From Anisus vortex (lineage: Eukaryota > Mollusca > Gastropoda > Planorbidae): a DNA stretch of 64,000 bases. The stretch lies in the NCBI GenBank assembly GCA_949126835.1, contig OX421505.1, positions 3,157,587 to 3,221,586 on the forward strand. Direction: 5' to 3'. Below the pieces are notes generated by a model that had not been told where the DNA came from, did no database searches, and was given only the letters and a program-made list of their open reading frames with translations. This document shows positions 32,359 to 43,362 of this stretch, one piece after another. Positions within the stretch are counted from its first letter, which is position 1; every line of letters begins with the position of its first letter. The position numbers and the translations under genes were made by a program.

Positions 32359-32432
32359 CTGAAATGTTATTAGACAAATTCATATATATATATATTTAAA
32401 TATATATCAGTATAGTGCACGTAAAACATTAT

Positions 32433-32555
32433 AGACTGAACAAACCAGGAAAAACGGACAACTTAGCATCAATTAAAGACTAGATTCTAACCCGTGTAAA
32501 GCTTAGGACGCACCTAATTCTTTCCAGAAGGGGCGTCTGTAATATATTATTATAT
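32433..32555 (+). mobile_element. CR1-like LINE 3' tail
   Basis: 'GAACAAACCAGGAAAAACGG' to 'GGGGCGTCTGTAATATATT'. Confidence 0.65.
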
Positions 32556-32635
32556 AAGATAGACTAAAGAAATGTTTATAATATATATCGTGCCTGTAGT
32601 TGATAACTGACTTTGTTTTATGGTAATAATATTAC

Positions 32636-32905
32636 ATGTTTTATCTTATCTTATACATTACATTCGCTACTTCTGTAAAGAAGATTATGCGTCCTACGCT
32701 CATCTTTGGTTTGAGTCTAATTCTGCATTTCTATTAGTGTTTTAAATGATGTCAACCCTTACAGTCCCGGGCGCGTATATAGCGGGACTGAAGGTATGCA
32801 TGGGAAAGTAGGTCGGTACGGGAAGGGTTAAGTTACTGGGTTTTTTTTCTGCTTTGTTCAGGCAACCCCATTCCATGCCCGGATGCCACTCGGGAAGAAA
32901 CTTAA
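32636..32905 (-). mobile_element. CR1-like LINE 3' end, interrupted by a MITE
   Basis: Plus strand runs tail-first: 'TTATCTTATACATTACATTC', 'AAGAAGATTATGCGTCCTAC', then the end block (CCATTCCATGCCCGGATGCC). The MITE at 32756..32827 sits at the TTAA of its 'GATGTTAAGTTACTGG' segment. Confidence 0.75.
32756..32827. mobile_element. piggyBac-type MITE, copy 2 (72 bp)
   Basis: Left flank TCAA (a TTAA with one change), right flank TTAA. Ends CCCTTACAGT / ACGGGAAGGG. Other LINE copies keep the uninterrupted GATGTTAAGTTAC site. Confidence 0.8.
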
Positions 32906-33539
32906 CTTGCCACACAAAGTAAAAATAGTATAGATCTATATTATTTTAAAAAGTGCGCCAAGTATAATGAAAAAAAAAAAATCTGGAAAAATTGATTTAG
33001 GAGAATATGTAGCTGTTTTCTCACTGACTCAATGTGCACAGTTTAAACTGGATAGGATGATGGGAAGTGGCTCAATTTAATTCCTGTGTATTACTTTTCC
33101 ATAAAGCAGCAACGTTTTGCAAAGATAATATAAAGTTTTTTTTTTTTTTATATAACAGGTAAAATGTTTCATGCTTTTTAAATCATAAAAAAAAAAATTT
33201 TGCTCAATCTTATGTTATAGCGCGTTCTATTTATGAGTCGATTTCCCAGAAAGCTTACGAAACAGAGAAAGGTTTTAAACGGGCTATAACTAGTGTATAA
33301 TAATAGCCCATATAAAATCTGTAAAAAAAAAAAAAAAGCGATTTGGTCTTGAGAATACGGACAGTTCAGATGACGCAATGTCAATAAAATATGAGTAGGT
33401 CCCGCACATCCGTATGTGTACAAGGTGTCGCATAATAGATCAGTCTCTACCTTAACCTGTATGGGCTTAAAGATGATACACCCCTCTCCCTTTCTCTCTG
33501 TCTGCCTCCCCCCTCACACATACACACACTCACACACAA

Positions 33540-33668
33540 ACTGTCAACCAAAACCAACTGACAGGTCGCGGGTTCTATCCCTGCCACCGACCGATCCCTG
33601 TCGCCCTGCAGGAGTTTTGGGCCTAGTGGACGTAATAATCTTCTATCTAGAAGTAACGTCTGTAAACA
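33540..33668 (+). mobile_element. tRNA-derived SINE, second family
   Basis: B-box-like GGGTTCTATCCC, 'GATCCCTGTCGCCCTGCAGG', 'AGTTTTGGGCCTAGTGGACG', tail 'TCTAGAAGTAACGTCTGTAA'. Confidence 0.65.
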
Positions 33669-33814
33669 TAAGATTAAGATTAAACACACGCACAATACCA
33701 ATCAAACACGCACATACTTCCATATAAGAGTTAATATTTGTTTTATAAATTAAAAAAAATGTGTTTGATGGGTATAAAAACTTAATAATAGATGGACGCA
33801 GACTATGAATCTCT

Positions 33815-33819
<5 letters not shown>

Positions 33820-33846
<27 letters not shown>

Positions 33847-33923
33847 TTCTATCTCTTTCTTTCTCTTTCTCTCTTTCTCTCTCTCTTTCTCTCTCTCGCT
33901 CTCTCTCTATATATATATATCTT

Positions 33924-33964
<41 letters not shown>

Positions 33965-33990
33965 TTCTCTTTCTCTCTCTTTCTCTCTCC
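33820..33990. repeat. (CT)n / (AT)n microsatellite
   Basis: CT/CTTT-rich with two AT segments; another CT-rich run follows at about 34105..34175. Confidence 0.93.
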
Positions 33991-34637
33991 ATCATTCTCT
34001 TATTCGTTTCTCTAACAACTTGACAGGTATAAATAATATCATAGTTATACAGGCAGCTGGAGAAAAACGAGAGACAATAATTCTCTTTCCCTTCACCGCC
34101 ACTATCTCTCTCTTTCTTTTTCAATCTCTCTCTTTCTATCTTTCTTTCTCTCTCTTTCTCTCACTCTCCTTTTTCTCGTTGTTACTATTATTCTAATATA
34201 TTGATAAAAAATATAGCATAGATGTTCACTATATCGCAGTCACTCTATTGTAAAATAATATACAGGTGTAACATAAAGATACATAAAACATACATAAAAC
34301 ATACATAAAGAAAATATATTAAACTATATCTTTGTATAATTTTATTTTTATAATTTTTTTTTATCTCCGTCATTAAAAAAGTGTAGTACCCTGGCGTAAT
34401 AGTATACGTAAAGAAACTATAATCTCTACTCCGTCATTTTCTCATTCATCTATCACGCCTGTAATTTTCTGTGTCATTGTAATGGGTAATTACTGCTAGT
34501 TTATGTATACAATCATAAACTCGCCTTACACCAGTGACTTGTAAACCAAATAATAAAGCTAAACAAAGATAAAAGTCTTAGGTTATTACCGTGAAACAGA
34601 TATGTCATCTATGGGTAAAGAAATCGTAGACTCTTAC

Positions 34638-34650
34638 CTGATGTATCCAT
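34638..34650 (-). CDS. Trypsin-like-fold protein, exon 1 (start codon plus 10 nt)
   Basis: ATG GAT ACA TCA G followed by a strong donor GTAAGAG, phase 1. It supplies MDTS and the first base of an Asp codon finished by exon 2. I chose it because phase and frame fit exactly and no other in-frame ATG precedes the exon 2 sequence. A 13-nt coding first exon is small but normal when it also carries the 5' UTR. Confidence 0.5.
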
Positions 34651-34851
34651 GACTTTTAATAGAAATGGTCTAGTTGTTTTCACGCTGTCTAATTTTGGCT
34701 TGAATCCAAAAACGAAAGAGTCTAAGAAAGTGAAGCTTGACTGTAGTTGACTGATCACATAAAAATGTGTCAATTGGTGAAAATCCGTTTATCTATAAAT
34801 ACAGAAGTCATATATAAAAGGAAAAATTGATGCCTTGCTGTATTTATGTAT

Positions 34852-35110
34852 AAAGAACTTGAAAACTCATTATTTCAATAGTTACCTTAGATAACATGAT
34901 TGAGTCCCCTACCGTCTTACTTATAGGTTAAATCGATTAAAGCTTAATTGTTTGATTTGTCCTATGTTTGTAAAGTTTTAAATTATCAATTAGCTTTATA
35001 TTTTCTTAGCTTAGAGATTATATCCGTATTCTTAATGTAGATCTATGTTAAATGCGCTCCCAGCTTACATTATGTTTGTTGGCAGCGCTATACAAATATT
35101 AATATTTTTA
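34852..35110 (+). mobile_element. L2-like LINE 3' end
   Basis: 'AAAACTCATTATTTCAATAG', 'TTTGATTTGTCCTATGTTTG', ending 'TTGGCAGCGCTATACAAATA', the L2/CR1-type end. Second copy at 59700..60165. Confidence 0.7.
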
Positions 35111-35234
35111 TTATTATTTAGAAATGTTTTATTACTGATTTGTATGTTTTTACATAGTAAATATGCATAATGTGAAACAATTATATGACAGGCATTACCT
35201 TAAAGGTCAATAGAATACAAACATTTTCTTAAGG

Positions 35235-35440
35235 AGCACGGTGCGAGAGCAGCAGCGCGTTCAACTGGCGCATGAAAGGTCCTGCGTTTGAATCCTGTTG
35301 ATGGCTAGAATTTGTTCTCGAGTCTGTAGGGTGTCCCTGAGTCTATCCAGCTCTAATGGGCACCCGACTTAAGATGGGGTAATTTTACTAAGGTTGGCCA
35401 CACAATCCCCTAGTATACCGTGGCCACAGAAACTGGTGAA
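35235..35440 (+). mobile_element. tRNA-derived SINE
   Basis: Head 'GAGCAGCAGCGCGTTCAACT', B-box-like 'GCGTTTGAATCCTG', body 'GAGTCTATCCAGCTCTAATG', tail 'CCGTGGCCACAGAAACTGGT'. Confidence 0.8.
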
Positions 35441-35757
35441 ATATACTGGTATTTACTTTTAATAGTTTTATATTTGTGTAACTTTTTTTTTCTTTTTGAC
35501 AGTATTATTGTTAATTTAATATTAGTAATAACTTCAAGTCAAGCACTTGCATGTTTCCGGGTCAGGGCGACTGAAAACAATAAAAAAAGAACAAAAACTA
35601 AATACCGAAAGAAACGTTCTCACTTTAGTTTATGTATTTTTTGTTTCTCTCTTAACAAAACACACTGTAGATATTTGTTTCTCCGACATTTTGACGAGCT
35701 TAACTACTAGTCATATAATAATTTACGACACATTTCTTTTTTCGAGAATGCGTGCTA

Positions 35758-35988
35758 AGATTACTCTCCTAGGGCTCGGAGAACGAATGCCGCCGCTGCA
35801 TCACGCATTATTGACACATCACCATAAAGTTTCATCATAAACGGTTGACCTTTCCTGTTCACACTAATATGCCTAAACCTACTAATGTATTCCTCTCTAT
35901 CCGACACCGCCCACGTTCGGAATATGGGGCAATCGTGGACGGTTCCCCACTGCGGAGCTTTCACCGCGTGGTCAGTTCGATTATTGCC
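35758..35988 (-). CDS. Unrecognised ORF or exon fragment (~76 codons)
   Basis: The minus frame between two stops reads HAVKAPQWGTVHDCPIFRTW, then VSDREEYISRFRHISVNRKG, then MMKLYGDVSIMRDAAAAFVL. It is richer in G+C than its surroundings and protein-like in composition (charged, aromatic, few repeats), but I recognise no family and no ATG opens it. It may be a transposon or captured-gene fragment, or chance. Confidence 0.25.
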
Positions 35989-36332
35989 GTTTTAGATACT
36001 GCCACCCAAACGTCACACCAGACCTAGTGTGCACATATCTGAAAAGCATTACTTAGCAGCAAAAAAAAGGTAGATGGAAATTAATTGTGAAACTGGCGTT
36101 TGGCTTTTGAGAAATCATCAATGTTTGGTGTAGATTTGCTTGCATCCAGTCAAGAGAATTGCTTTCAAATATTCATCCGTCAATGTAGTGACTTCACAAA
36201 CTTAATTCTTTTTTGAAAGTTTGCATAATGTGTTTCAAACACTGATGATATTCCAGGGGTAACTTTCTTCAATTTTGAATATCAATATAAGGTAAGCAGA
36301 TTTTTAAAAAAATAACAAGTCATTCTCTACAA

Positions 36333-36828
36333 CAGGGGACGGCAACCTACGTAACGCGTGCTACGTTCGGCATGCAGAGCGATTTTCAATGGCACGCTGA
36401 AGGCTACGAAAAAAAAAAATTCAAGTCTTTTCTACAAGACCTTTCAGTGATAAGTCTGGATACATTTTATGCTTTTGGCACTCTAACTGAATTAGAAATC
36501 CTACCCTGGCACATTGTTAACAAAAGTTTGCCGACTCCTATGCTCCATATTATAAGCAGTGAAGCAGGGATCATCAGTTTTCGTGGCCACAACATTCAGC
36601 TGAATTGTGTGGCCTGCAAAATGCTCAGCCACCTTTTCTTTAACTCCTACAACATGGGTCGGCAACCTACCAAATCGCGTGCCAGAAATGGCCCTAAAGA
36701 CGCCCTATAAGTATTGTTTAAGTATCTGTTCCAAGAAGAGAGCATGAAGACTTTTAAGGCTGTTGGCACGATGAATGAAAAAGAAATCTGAGTTTGGCAC
36801 ACCATTACCAAAAGCTTGCCGACACCTG
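36333..36828. mobile_element. Two hAT MITE copies around a SINE scrap
   Basis: Copy 1 is 36333..36540 and copy 2 is 36653..36828, same orientation. Between them is a minus-oriented SINE 3' part (TTTTCGTGGCCACAACATTC). The outer flanks are CTCTACAA and CTCTACAC, so the block may have moved or been duplicated as a unit. Confidence 0.65.
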
Positions 36829-36990
36829 CTCTACACTACATATTATAGACTTTAAAGTATTTATTTGACTTATCTGGGACAAATACTGAGTCATTCAGTT
36901 TCCCAATTGAGACATTTTTTCTTCAGAAAATGAACATTGACAAAATGTATAGAATCTAATTAGATATGTGAGAGGGAAAAGAAATACTAT

Positions 36991-37475
36991 AAGAATGACA
37001 CATTCTTCATGTCATAAGAATGACACATTCTTCATGTAATAAGAATGACACATTCTTCATGTCATAAGAATGACACATTCTTCATGTCATAAGAATGACA
37101 CATTCTTCATGTCATAAGAATGACACATTCTTCATGTCATAAGAATGACACATTCTTCATGTCATAAGAATGACACATTCTTCATGTCATAAGAATGACA
37201 CATTCTTCATGTCATAAGAATGACACATTCTTCATGTCATAAGAATGACACATTCTTCATGTCATAAGAATGACACATTCTTCATGTCATAAGAATGACA
37301 CATTCTTCATGTCATAAGAATGACACATTCTTCATGTCATAAGAATGACACATTCTTCATGTCATAAGAATGACACATTCTTCATGTCATAAGAATGACA
37401 CATTCTTCATGTCATAAGAATGACACATTCTTCATGTCATAAGAATGACACATTCTTCATGTCATAAGAATGACA
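36991..37475. repeat. 25-bp minisatellite, about 19 copies
   Basis: Unit 'AAGAATGACACATTCTTCAT' plus 'GTCAT', almost perfect. Each unit holds ATGACA ... TGTCAT, able to fold on itself. Confidence 0.95.
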
Positions 37476-37577
37476 CCAAATTAAAACCAAAGACTATAAC
37501 AAAGTGGACCACTTGTTCTATTTTTAGATCTAATTTGTTATTTTCTTTCCGTACGCGGCCAATACATGCTGTTTTAA

Positions 37578-37650
37578 CCCTTCCCGTACCGACCTACTTC
37601 TATCTATACTGCCTTCAGTTCCGCTATATACGCGCCCGGGACTGTAAGGG
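37578..37650. mobile_element. piggyBac-type MITE, copy 3 (73 bp, opposite orientation)
   Basis: Left flank TTAA, right flank TTCA (one change). Ends CCCTTCCCGT / ACTGTAAGGG; the centre is the reverse complement of copies 1 and 2. Confidence 0.75.
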
Positions 37651-39997
37651 TTCAATTTCTTCTGCGCTCCTTCGTTTGCCTAAAGGTACACAACTTTCGA
37701 TTTTAATATTTCGTTGAAAAAATCATAGCGATTAAATAAAACGGATGTGTACAATAGAAAAATGGAATCGGGAATTCCGAAAAAAAAAACATTCGAGTCA
37801 TCAAATAGCAGAAGTATTAAAGTAAGCGGTCCATCTTATTATAGTCTTTGTTCAAACAAAGAAGTTATTTTTTAAGCTTCGTTTTCCAATCATTTCATTT
37901 TTCTATATAAACTCTACAAATTTAATTTGTATCAAGCAGTTAAAGAAACAGGATTAAGAAACGCAACACACCGAAACTTCACTATTCGTCAAAGACAAAT
38001 GAACATCAAAAGGGACGAATTAAAAAAAAAATATATTTCTAATGAAAAGTGAAAAAAAAAGCGAATATTTACAACTGACAAGAGTATTACCAATAGTCAA
38101 ACCATTAAACCTAGAAACACTAGAGCGGTGTTATGATTTCTAAATCATTCAGAGTGCTAACAGCGCAAAAGTCAAACTGCTCAACTATATTATTTTTATA
38201 AGATAATTTTTTTAGTGCCGTAGCAAGACCAAAAGAAAAGGAAAGTTATAGAGAAAATGATTAAAGCGTTCAATATTTAATAACAAATAAACCTGTTATT
38301 AGCATCTTTTTTTAAAAATATATTCATAGTTAATACACATATTCATTTATCAGCTTGTACATTAATGATTTTGTGTCATTAGTACAAGACATTCATTTTG
38401 TATGGTTTGATCTCTGCCAATACAGAGATTTCAACGTATATGGGATTTTCAACAAAGTTTATTCAGTGATATGTACATAAACAATTTCCAAATATTTGTT
38501 TCACATAGACAGAAAGGATAGAAGACATTTATTTCAATTTACAAAACTAAAGAATAGAAGACATTTCATGAGAAAAAATAAATAAAATTATAGCCATTCA
38601 TCCCACTCATTCTGTTTATTTATTTTATTGTTCCGTTCGTTCATTTCATTCATTCGTTTTATTTTACATAGTTATTCCATTTATACTTTCTTACATTCTT
38701 GTGCTAGTATTTCTTTTTCATTCTCTTGCATACAGTATTTATCGAATTAGTAGTTTATTTACATTGTTGAAACAATTTGTAGGGGCATATATACATTAGA
38801 AGATTTGATACAAATGGGAGAAACAATTGGTAATCTTATAAAAAAAAGCCATAGTTCCATTATTTAGTCTCTTTTTAATTAAAAAAAAATTATAATTTAT
38901 ACAATTTGAAAAGGGGAGAGAACAATGAATAGAGGCTGAGTATTAACATGGTTCTGCCCCTTTCGGGTACAGACTGAAGGACAGTAGCAAGTAGGTAGTA
39001 GGAGGGGGGGGGGTATGAAGAGAGAGCGTGAGGTGGAGGTGGGGGAGGAAGCGGGGTTGTTTTATTTACAGAAGAGAGATGAAAAAGGGCCGCTTGCTTT
39101 CCCTTTATAGCAGGGACCTTTTGTGTTGAGGGTACTTGACCGAGGACTTTCTTTAAAATAGGCTGGCAATAGGAATTTTCATTTAGTTTAAAATAGGAGT
39201 TTGCCGTTCCCCTTCGGCAGTGACTGCTGGACATTGTAGTAGTGGGAGAAGAAGAATAGAAGGAGGGAAAGATAGATAGAAGGAGGGAGAGAAAGGGAGA
39301 AAGACGGATACTGAGTATTGGTTGACGTGGCGTAAATTAGTTTGAAAGGGATGACTTTCCTCGCCTCGTCCCTTTGCCGGTCAGTGACGCCCTGAGACAG
39401 CTGGGCTTCGCCTGCTGACCTCTGGCCGCTCGTGACCGGACTGAGGTTTTTTGGGCTGGTATTTGTATATCACACCTTTATCTTTTTATATTGGCCTACG
39501 TTTAAATTTAGTTTTTCTTTTTCAGTATCTCATGTGCAACAAGTTTAGTGCAGTGTTCCAATTTATTAGTCCTGTTAGGACAGGAATATTGGAGGAAAGT
39601 AGATGAGGAAAGGAAAAAAAAAAAAAAGGAAAAAAAGAAGGTGGGGGGAGAGAGGTGGATTACAGTGCGTTGTGGACCGCCGACAAGGGGGAGAAAGAAA
39701 AAAAGGGGGGGGTGGAAGTGGGGTAGGGAAAGTCAGGTCACCGTCTCTCGCACTGTTATTTTAACAGGCGGGGCAGTGGACCGTGGAAACATTTCCCTTC
39801 GTCCGTACATGTTTTAACCTTTTTTTACAGTCGTTAATATTAATAATATAATCAAATTCGATATACGTCGTTTCGCCGCTTGATATACAGACTCACGCAT
39901 GCACTAACATACACATCAATGCATACTTCATTCTAAAGAAAGATATGCTAACAAGTTATACATTGTGTTGAGGTAAATATCTCACTACATAGGTACT
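37651..39997. other. Intergenic stretch with little recognisable
   Basis: A CR1-like scrap at about 38072..38132 ('CAACTGACAAGAGTATTACC', 'CTAGAAACACTAGAG'). Purine- and G-rich DNA at 39000..39060 and 39590..39730. The 114-aa minus ORF at 38890..39234 is proline-rich from the G tracts and not supported. Confidence 0.35.
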
Positions 39998-40001
39998 GAC
40001 T

Positions 40002-40027
<26 letters not shown>
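39998..40027 (+). repeat. Poly(A) tract, possible retroposon tail
   Basis: About 27 A residues. The polarity is plus, so it is not the tail of the minus-strand LINE that follows. Confidence 0.6.
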
Positions 40028-40032
<5 letters not shown>

Positions 40033-40566
40033 TAGTCTAGATTAGTTACATAGTCTTCTCGCCTCGTATGGGCGGCGTGACAAAGAAAAAAGTTCACATT
40101 GACGGTGGGTTACAAAAAGAACATTATTGAACCTTCCTTAGGATATAAAAGGGTTTTAAGGGTTGTACATTTTATCATTAATGTGTACCGACTCATGTTT
40201 CACATGTACAATCTGACATACTTGTACACATACTTAATACATAGAGGACGTTAAATAGCTTAGCTACATATCTTATTACCCCAGTATATAGTATACAGAT
40301 AGGGTGGGAGGTACAATGTATTTAAAAATAGTACTACACACAAATGTGTTTAAAAAAACAGGGGAACAAATGCGAGGGGAGTTCCATACATATTAAGCGT
40401 TATATTCTCACCATATGAAAAAGTTATACATATTTAAACAACCATTACATTCTCTTAGAAAGTACGTATCTATATTGTCGTGTTATACAACATGACAGAT
40501 GTTAAAATATTTTATGACAAAAAGTGGTTAAACAAGGTGTGTTAAAATACAACAGTGCATTAAAAT

Positions 40567-41868
40567 TTAAAAATTGTCTTTATTGATTGCTAAATCTAAT
40601 TTATGTCTATATAGTGTTTCTGCAAAGTGTGGTGTTGGTGGGGTGTATCGGTCGGTCCGTGTTTGTAGATAGAAAGACCAGACATGTTGAAGATAGACAG
40701 ACAGTGTAAGGAGGTTGAGTTCGTGTGTGCGTTTATTTGGGTGTCGTGAAATTCTAAGTAGTGTTATGGCTAAATCTATGTCTATATCTGTGTTGGTTGT
40801 TTTGTCTAGTAAGTATTTTAATGTGTGTCTGGTAGGTGTAAATGTTGTGCATCTTAGGAAGATGTGCTCCTCGTTTTCTTGTGTGTTTGTATTGCAAAGC
40901 CTACAGTGTTGTTGTTTTCGTGTGTTTTGTGTTTTCCTCTGTATGAGGGGTGTCATGTTAAAAACAAGTCTGTATGATATTTGTTTTGCCTGTGGTGTAG
41001 TGTTTTTGTTATGCAGGTTAATGAATGTGCTAGTGAAATTGGTGATGCCTAACTGTTTCCCCCACCTTATTCTGTTGAATAAGGGGGGTTTTAGGCGTGT
41101 GATGAGTGCAATGTATATGTTTTTTGTTTTGCTGTGTATGAGGTGGTGATTGTTTGGTAGAATGCGTGTGATAGACCTATAGAAGGGAGAAGATAGGGTG
41201 CCAAAGAAATGCGGTGTACTGTTGTTGAAAGTTGTGAGGCTGGAAAGACGAAGGCCATAGAGGTAAATAGAGAGAGGATAGTTGTGCGGTGCGTTAATTA
41301 TTTGTCCAATGTATTTGAGTCTGAGTGCCTGTATTTTAGATGTGAAATCTTGTAGTGCAATGCCACCCTCGTTTTTGGGTTGGATAAGAGTGTTGTGTTG
41401 TATGCTTTGTAGTGTATTTTTAAAGATGAAAGACCGAAGTTTTTTGTGTATTTTGGGGATAAAGCTAGGAGGTGGCTCAGTGACCGTGGCTAAATAGAGG
41501 AGTTTAGGAAGAATAAGTGTATTGATGATAACGGACCGACCGAATATTGTGTGAGAGATGTGTTTGTACATTTGTATGGTGTTGTCTGTGTGTTGTAGAA
41601 TGGCGTTGTATTGTTGTTTGTTGTAAACATGCGGTTGATTGTTCCATATTATTCCGGTTAGTTTAATTTGGGTTTTGATTTCTAGTTCGCCTGGAAAAGA
41701 AAGTCTGTTCTTCCACTTGCCTATGCCCATGATGGCTGATTTACGAATGTTAATTTTGGCTCCACTTGCTTTCCCGAAGTTGGTGAAATGTTTAGTCATT
41801 TCTGAGTGGTCAAGTTTAAGTGACCTCTTGGTATGCTTAAAACAGCTTTTGTGTGCTATAAAATATGT
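40567..41868 (-). pseudogene. L1/Tx1-type LINE reverse transcriptase, C-terminal part (5'-truncated)
   Basis: The open frame runs from about 41868 to the stop at 40567; the internal ATG gives 410 aa. It reads FGKASGAKINIRKS (post-catalytic RT block), IKLTGIIWNN, GRSVIINTLILPKLLYLA, then QPKNEGGIALQDFTSKIQAL, and a C-terminal zinc-type CRLCNTNTQENEEHIFLRC. These are the thumb and C-terminal features of L1/Tx1-like elements. The catalytic FADD lies upstream of the break, so it is a dead 5' truncation. It has no stop or frameshift over 400 codons, so it is a young copy. The 3' end of the element was not located. Confidence 0.8.
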
Positions 41869-41919
41869 TCACTAGTGTATATTAAACCAAAAGCTGAAAG
41901 TAATGGTAATTTGTAATTT

Positions 41920-42140
41920 ATAATTTATATAGCGCTTCTATCCATGCTATTTTAGCATGCTCAGTGCGCTCTAGAAGACTATTAATCTGTGAGAGGTTTC
42001 ACTGCTGCCGGTTAAGCGCTCGTGATAACAACTCAATATTAACGTCATCTAGTCACAAAACTCCTGTAGGGCGACAGGGATCTGCCGGTGGTTTTGGGTT
42101 GACAGTCAGGTGAGCTAACCGTTCGGCCAGCCGGCTTCAC
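41920..42140 (-). mobile_element. tRNA-derived SINE, minus orientation
   Basis: The minus-strand head 'GCCGGCTGGCCGAACGGTTA' has an A-box-like TGGCCGAACGG, followed by 'CTGACTGTCAACCCAAAACC' and 'CTACAGGAGTTTTG'. It ends at about 41920 in 'AGCGCTATATAAATTATAAA', an L2-like tail. Confidence 0.65.
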
Positions 42141-42249
42141 AAGTAGAATGAATGCCTTGCAGTTGACAACGGAGTATTTTCCTAAGCAGCTATACCTTCA
42201 GATTTTCCGCAAACCATCACATTTCAATGCCCATTTTGTTAATGTTTAA

Positions 42250-43016
42250 AAAAATAAAAAAAAAAATAAACAATTTCCCTCCACTTTAAAAATATCCAGT
42301 CTAAGTAGTTTTTAGTAAGATCAAGCCGATCAGGCTTAATGTGGTATGGAAACACGAGTCCGTGAATTTGAAATTCTTGGTTTAGTTTAGAAAACTCCAC
42401 ATCGAGTGCTTCATTATACTTCTGAAATAGCTCATGTCTTCATTTGAGTTAAATGTTTTGAAATTGATTTCACGACAAGACATATCCAGTTTCATTGAAT
42501 ATTCTTTCCAGTGATCCAACACTTCAAGTGCTTTTCGACCCCGTCCATGTGAAATGTGAGTGCAAGTTCAACGTACTGAAATGTGTCGCCTTGTCATTCA
42601 GAAACATCGGCTTCAACAGTCAGTTTTCCTCATTCAATACCACAATTTTGTTTTGATCAAGTTACACCTTAATTGCTTCCAAACCAGAAACGAATATATC
42701 CAAGACTTAACCTATACTCCGTATCACTTTCTTCTAAAAAAGACTTGAGAAACCATTCAATTGACTATCTTAACAATAGATTCAATCACAAATCGCAACT
42801 CCAATGATGAGGTTTTTACACACAAGCATTCCTGAACTAAAACAGTCGACGTCCAGTGTGATTCCCATGTAGTTCACCACGCAGCACCAATTAATATTAT
42901 GCTGACGTGCGTTGTTATGTATTGCATTAAAAAATTATCTTTGAGGTCTCTCGCTTGCCACTGAAAATCGTTCTGCGTGCCAAGTCTGGCACGCGTACCT
43001 TAGGTTGCCGACCCTG
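42250..43016 (-). pseudogene. Decayed hAT transposon, relative of the MITE family
   Basis: The minus-strand start at 43016 (CAGGGTCGGCAACCTAAGG, GCGTGCCAGACTTGGCACGC) is the MITE terminus. Downstream the minus strand gives FLNDKATHFSTLNLHS (hAT 'FLxDxTxHLNxLNLxLQG' block), then VEFSKLNQEFQIHGLVF and LDWIFLKW across frameshifts. It looks like a ZBED5-type hAT transposase with broken frames. The far end was not located; 42250 is approximate. Confidence 0.55.
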
Positions 43017-43023
43017 CACTAGG

Positions 43024-43362
43024 GGACTGAAGGGCAAAGAGTAAATTAGTAATAATACATAAGGCATTAAACTGCAATTTAGAAATACAACATAATAACA
43101 ACCTGTTGCATTGCTCAGATAAAAATAAGGACAAAACACTTTCCTTATCCCTTATGCATATATAAGTACTCTATCTTCCCGAGTGGCATTCGGGCATGGA
43201 ATGGGTTACCTGAACAAACCAGGAAAACTAGTGTTACGTCATTATGTCAGCGTTAACATCATTTAAAACATTAATAAAGATGCAAGAGTAGAATAGAACC
43301 ACGATGAGCGTAGAACGCAATAATCTTCTTTACAGAAGGAGCGTCTGTATTATATAATATAA
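43024..43362 (+). mobile_element. CR1-like LINE 3' end
   Basis: 'GAAGGGCAAAGAGTAAATTA', end block 'GGCATGGAATGGGTTACCTG', tail 'GAACGCAATAATCTTC...GGAGCGTCTGTA'. It has a small insertion after the end block. Confidence 0.75.

Larger units (their letters stand above)
32359..34637 (-). other. Intron 1 of the trypsin-like gene (repeat-filled)
   Basis: 2,279 bp, phase 1, donor GTAAGAG. Contains two LINE tails, a piggyBac MITE, a SINE and a large CT/AT microsatellite. Confidence 0.55.

Noticed and set aside
33792..34196. 134-codon Ser/Leu-rich ORF
   Set aside because: CT-rich microsatellite translation.
36991..37475. CRISPR-like look of evenly spaced repeats
   Set aside because: Units are contiguous with no unique spacers, and the DNA is eukaryotic; the 66-bp array was rejected for the same reason.
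38890..39234. 114-codon proline-rich minus ORF
   Set aside because: Composition follows G-rich tracts; no domain or paralogue.
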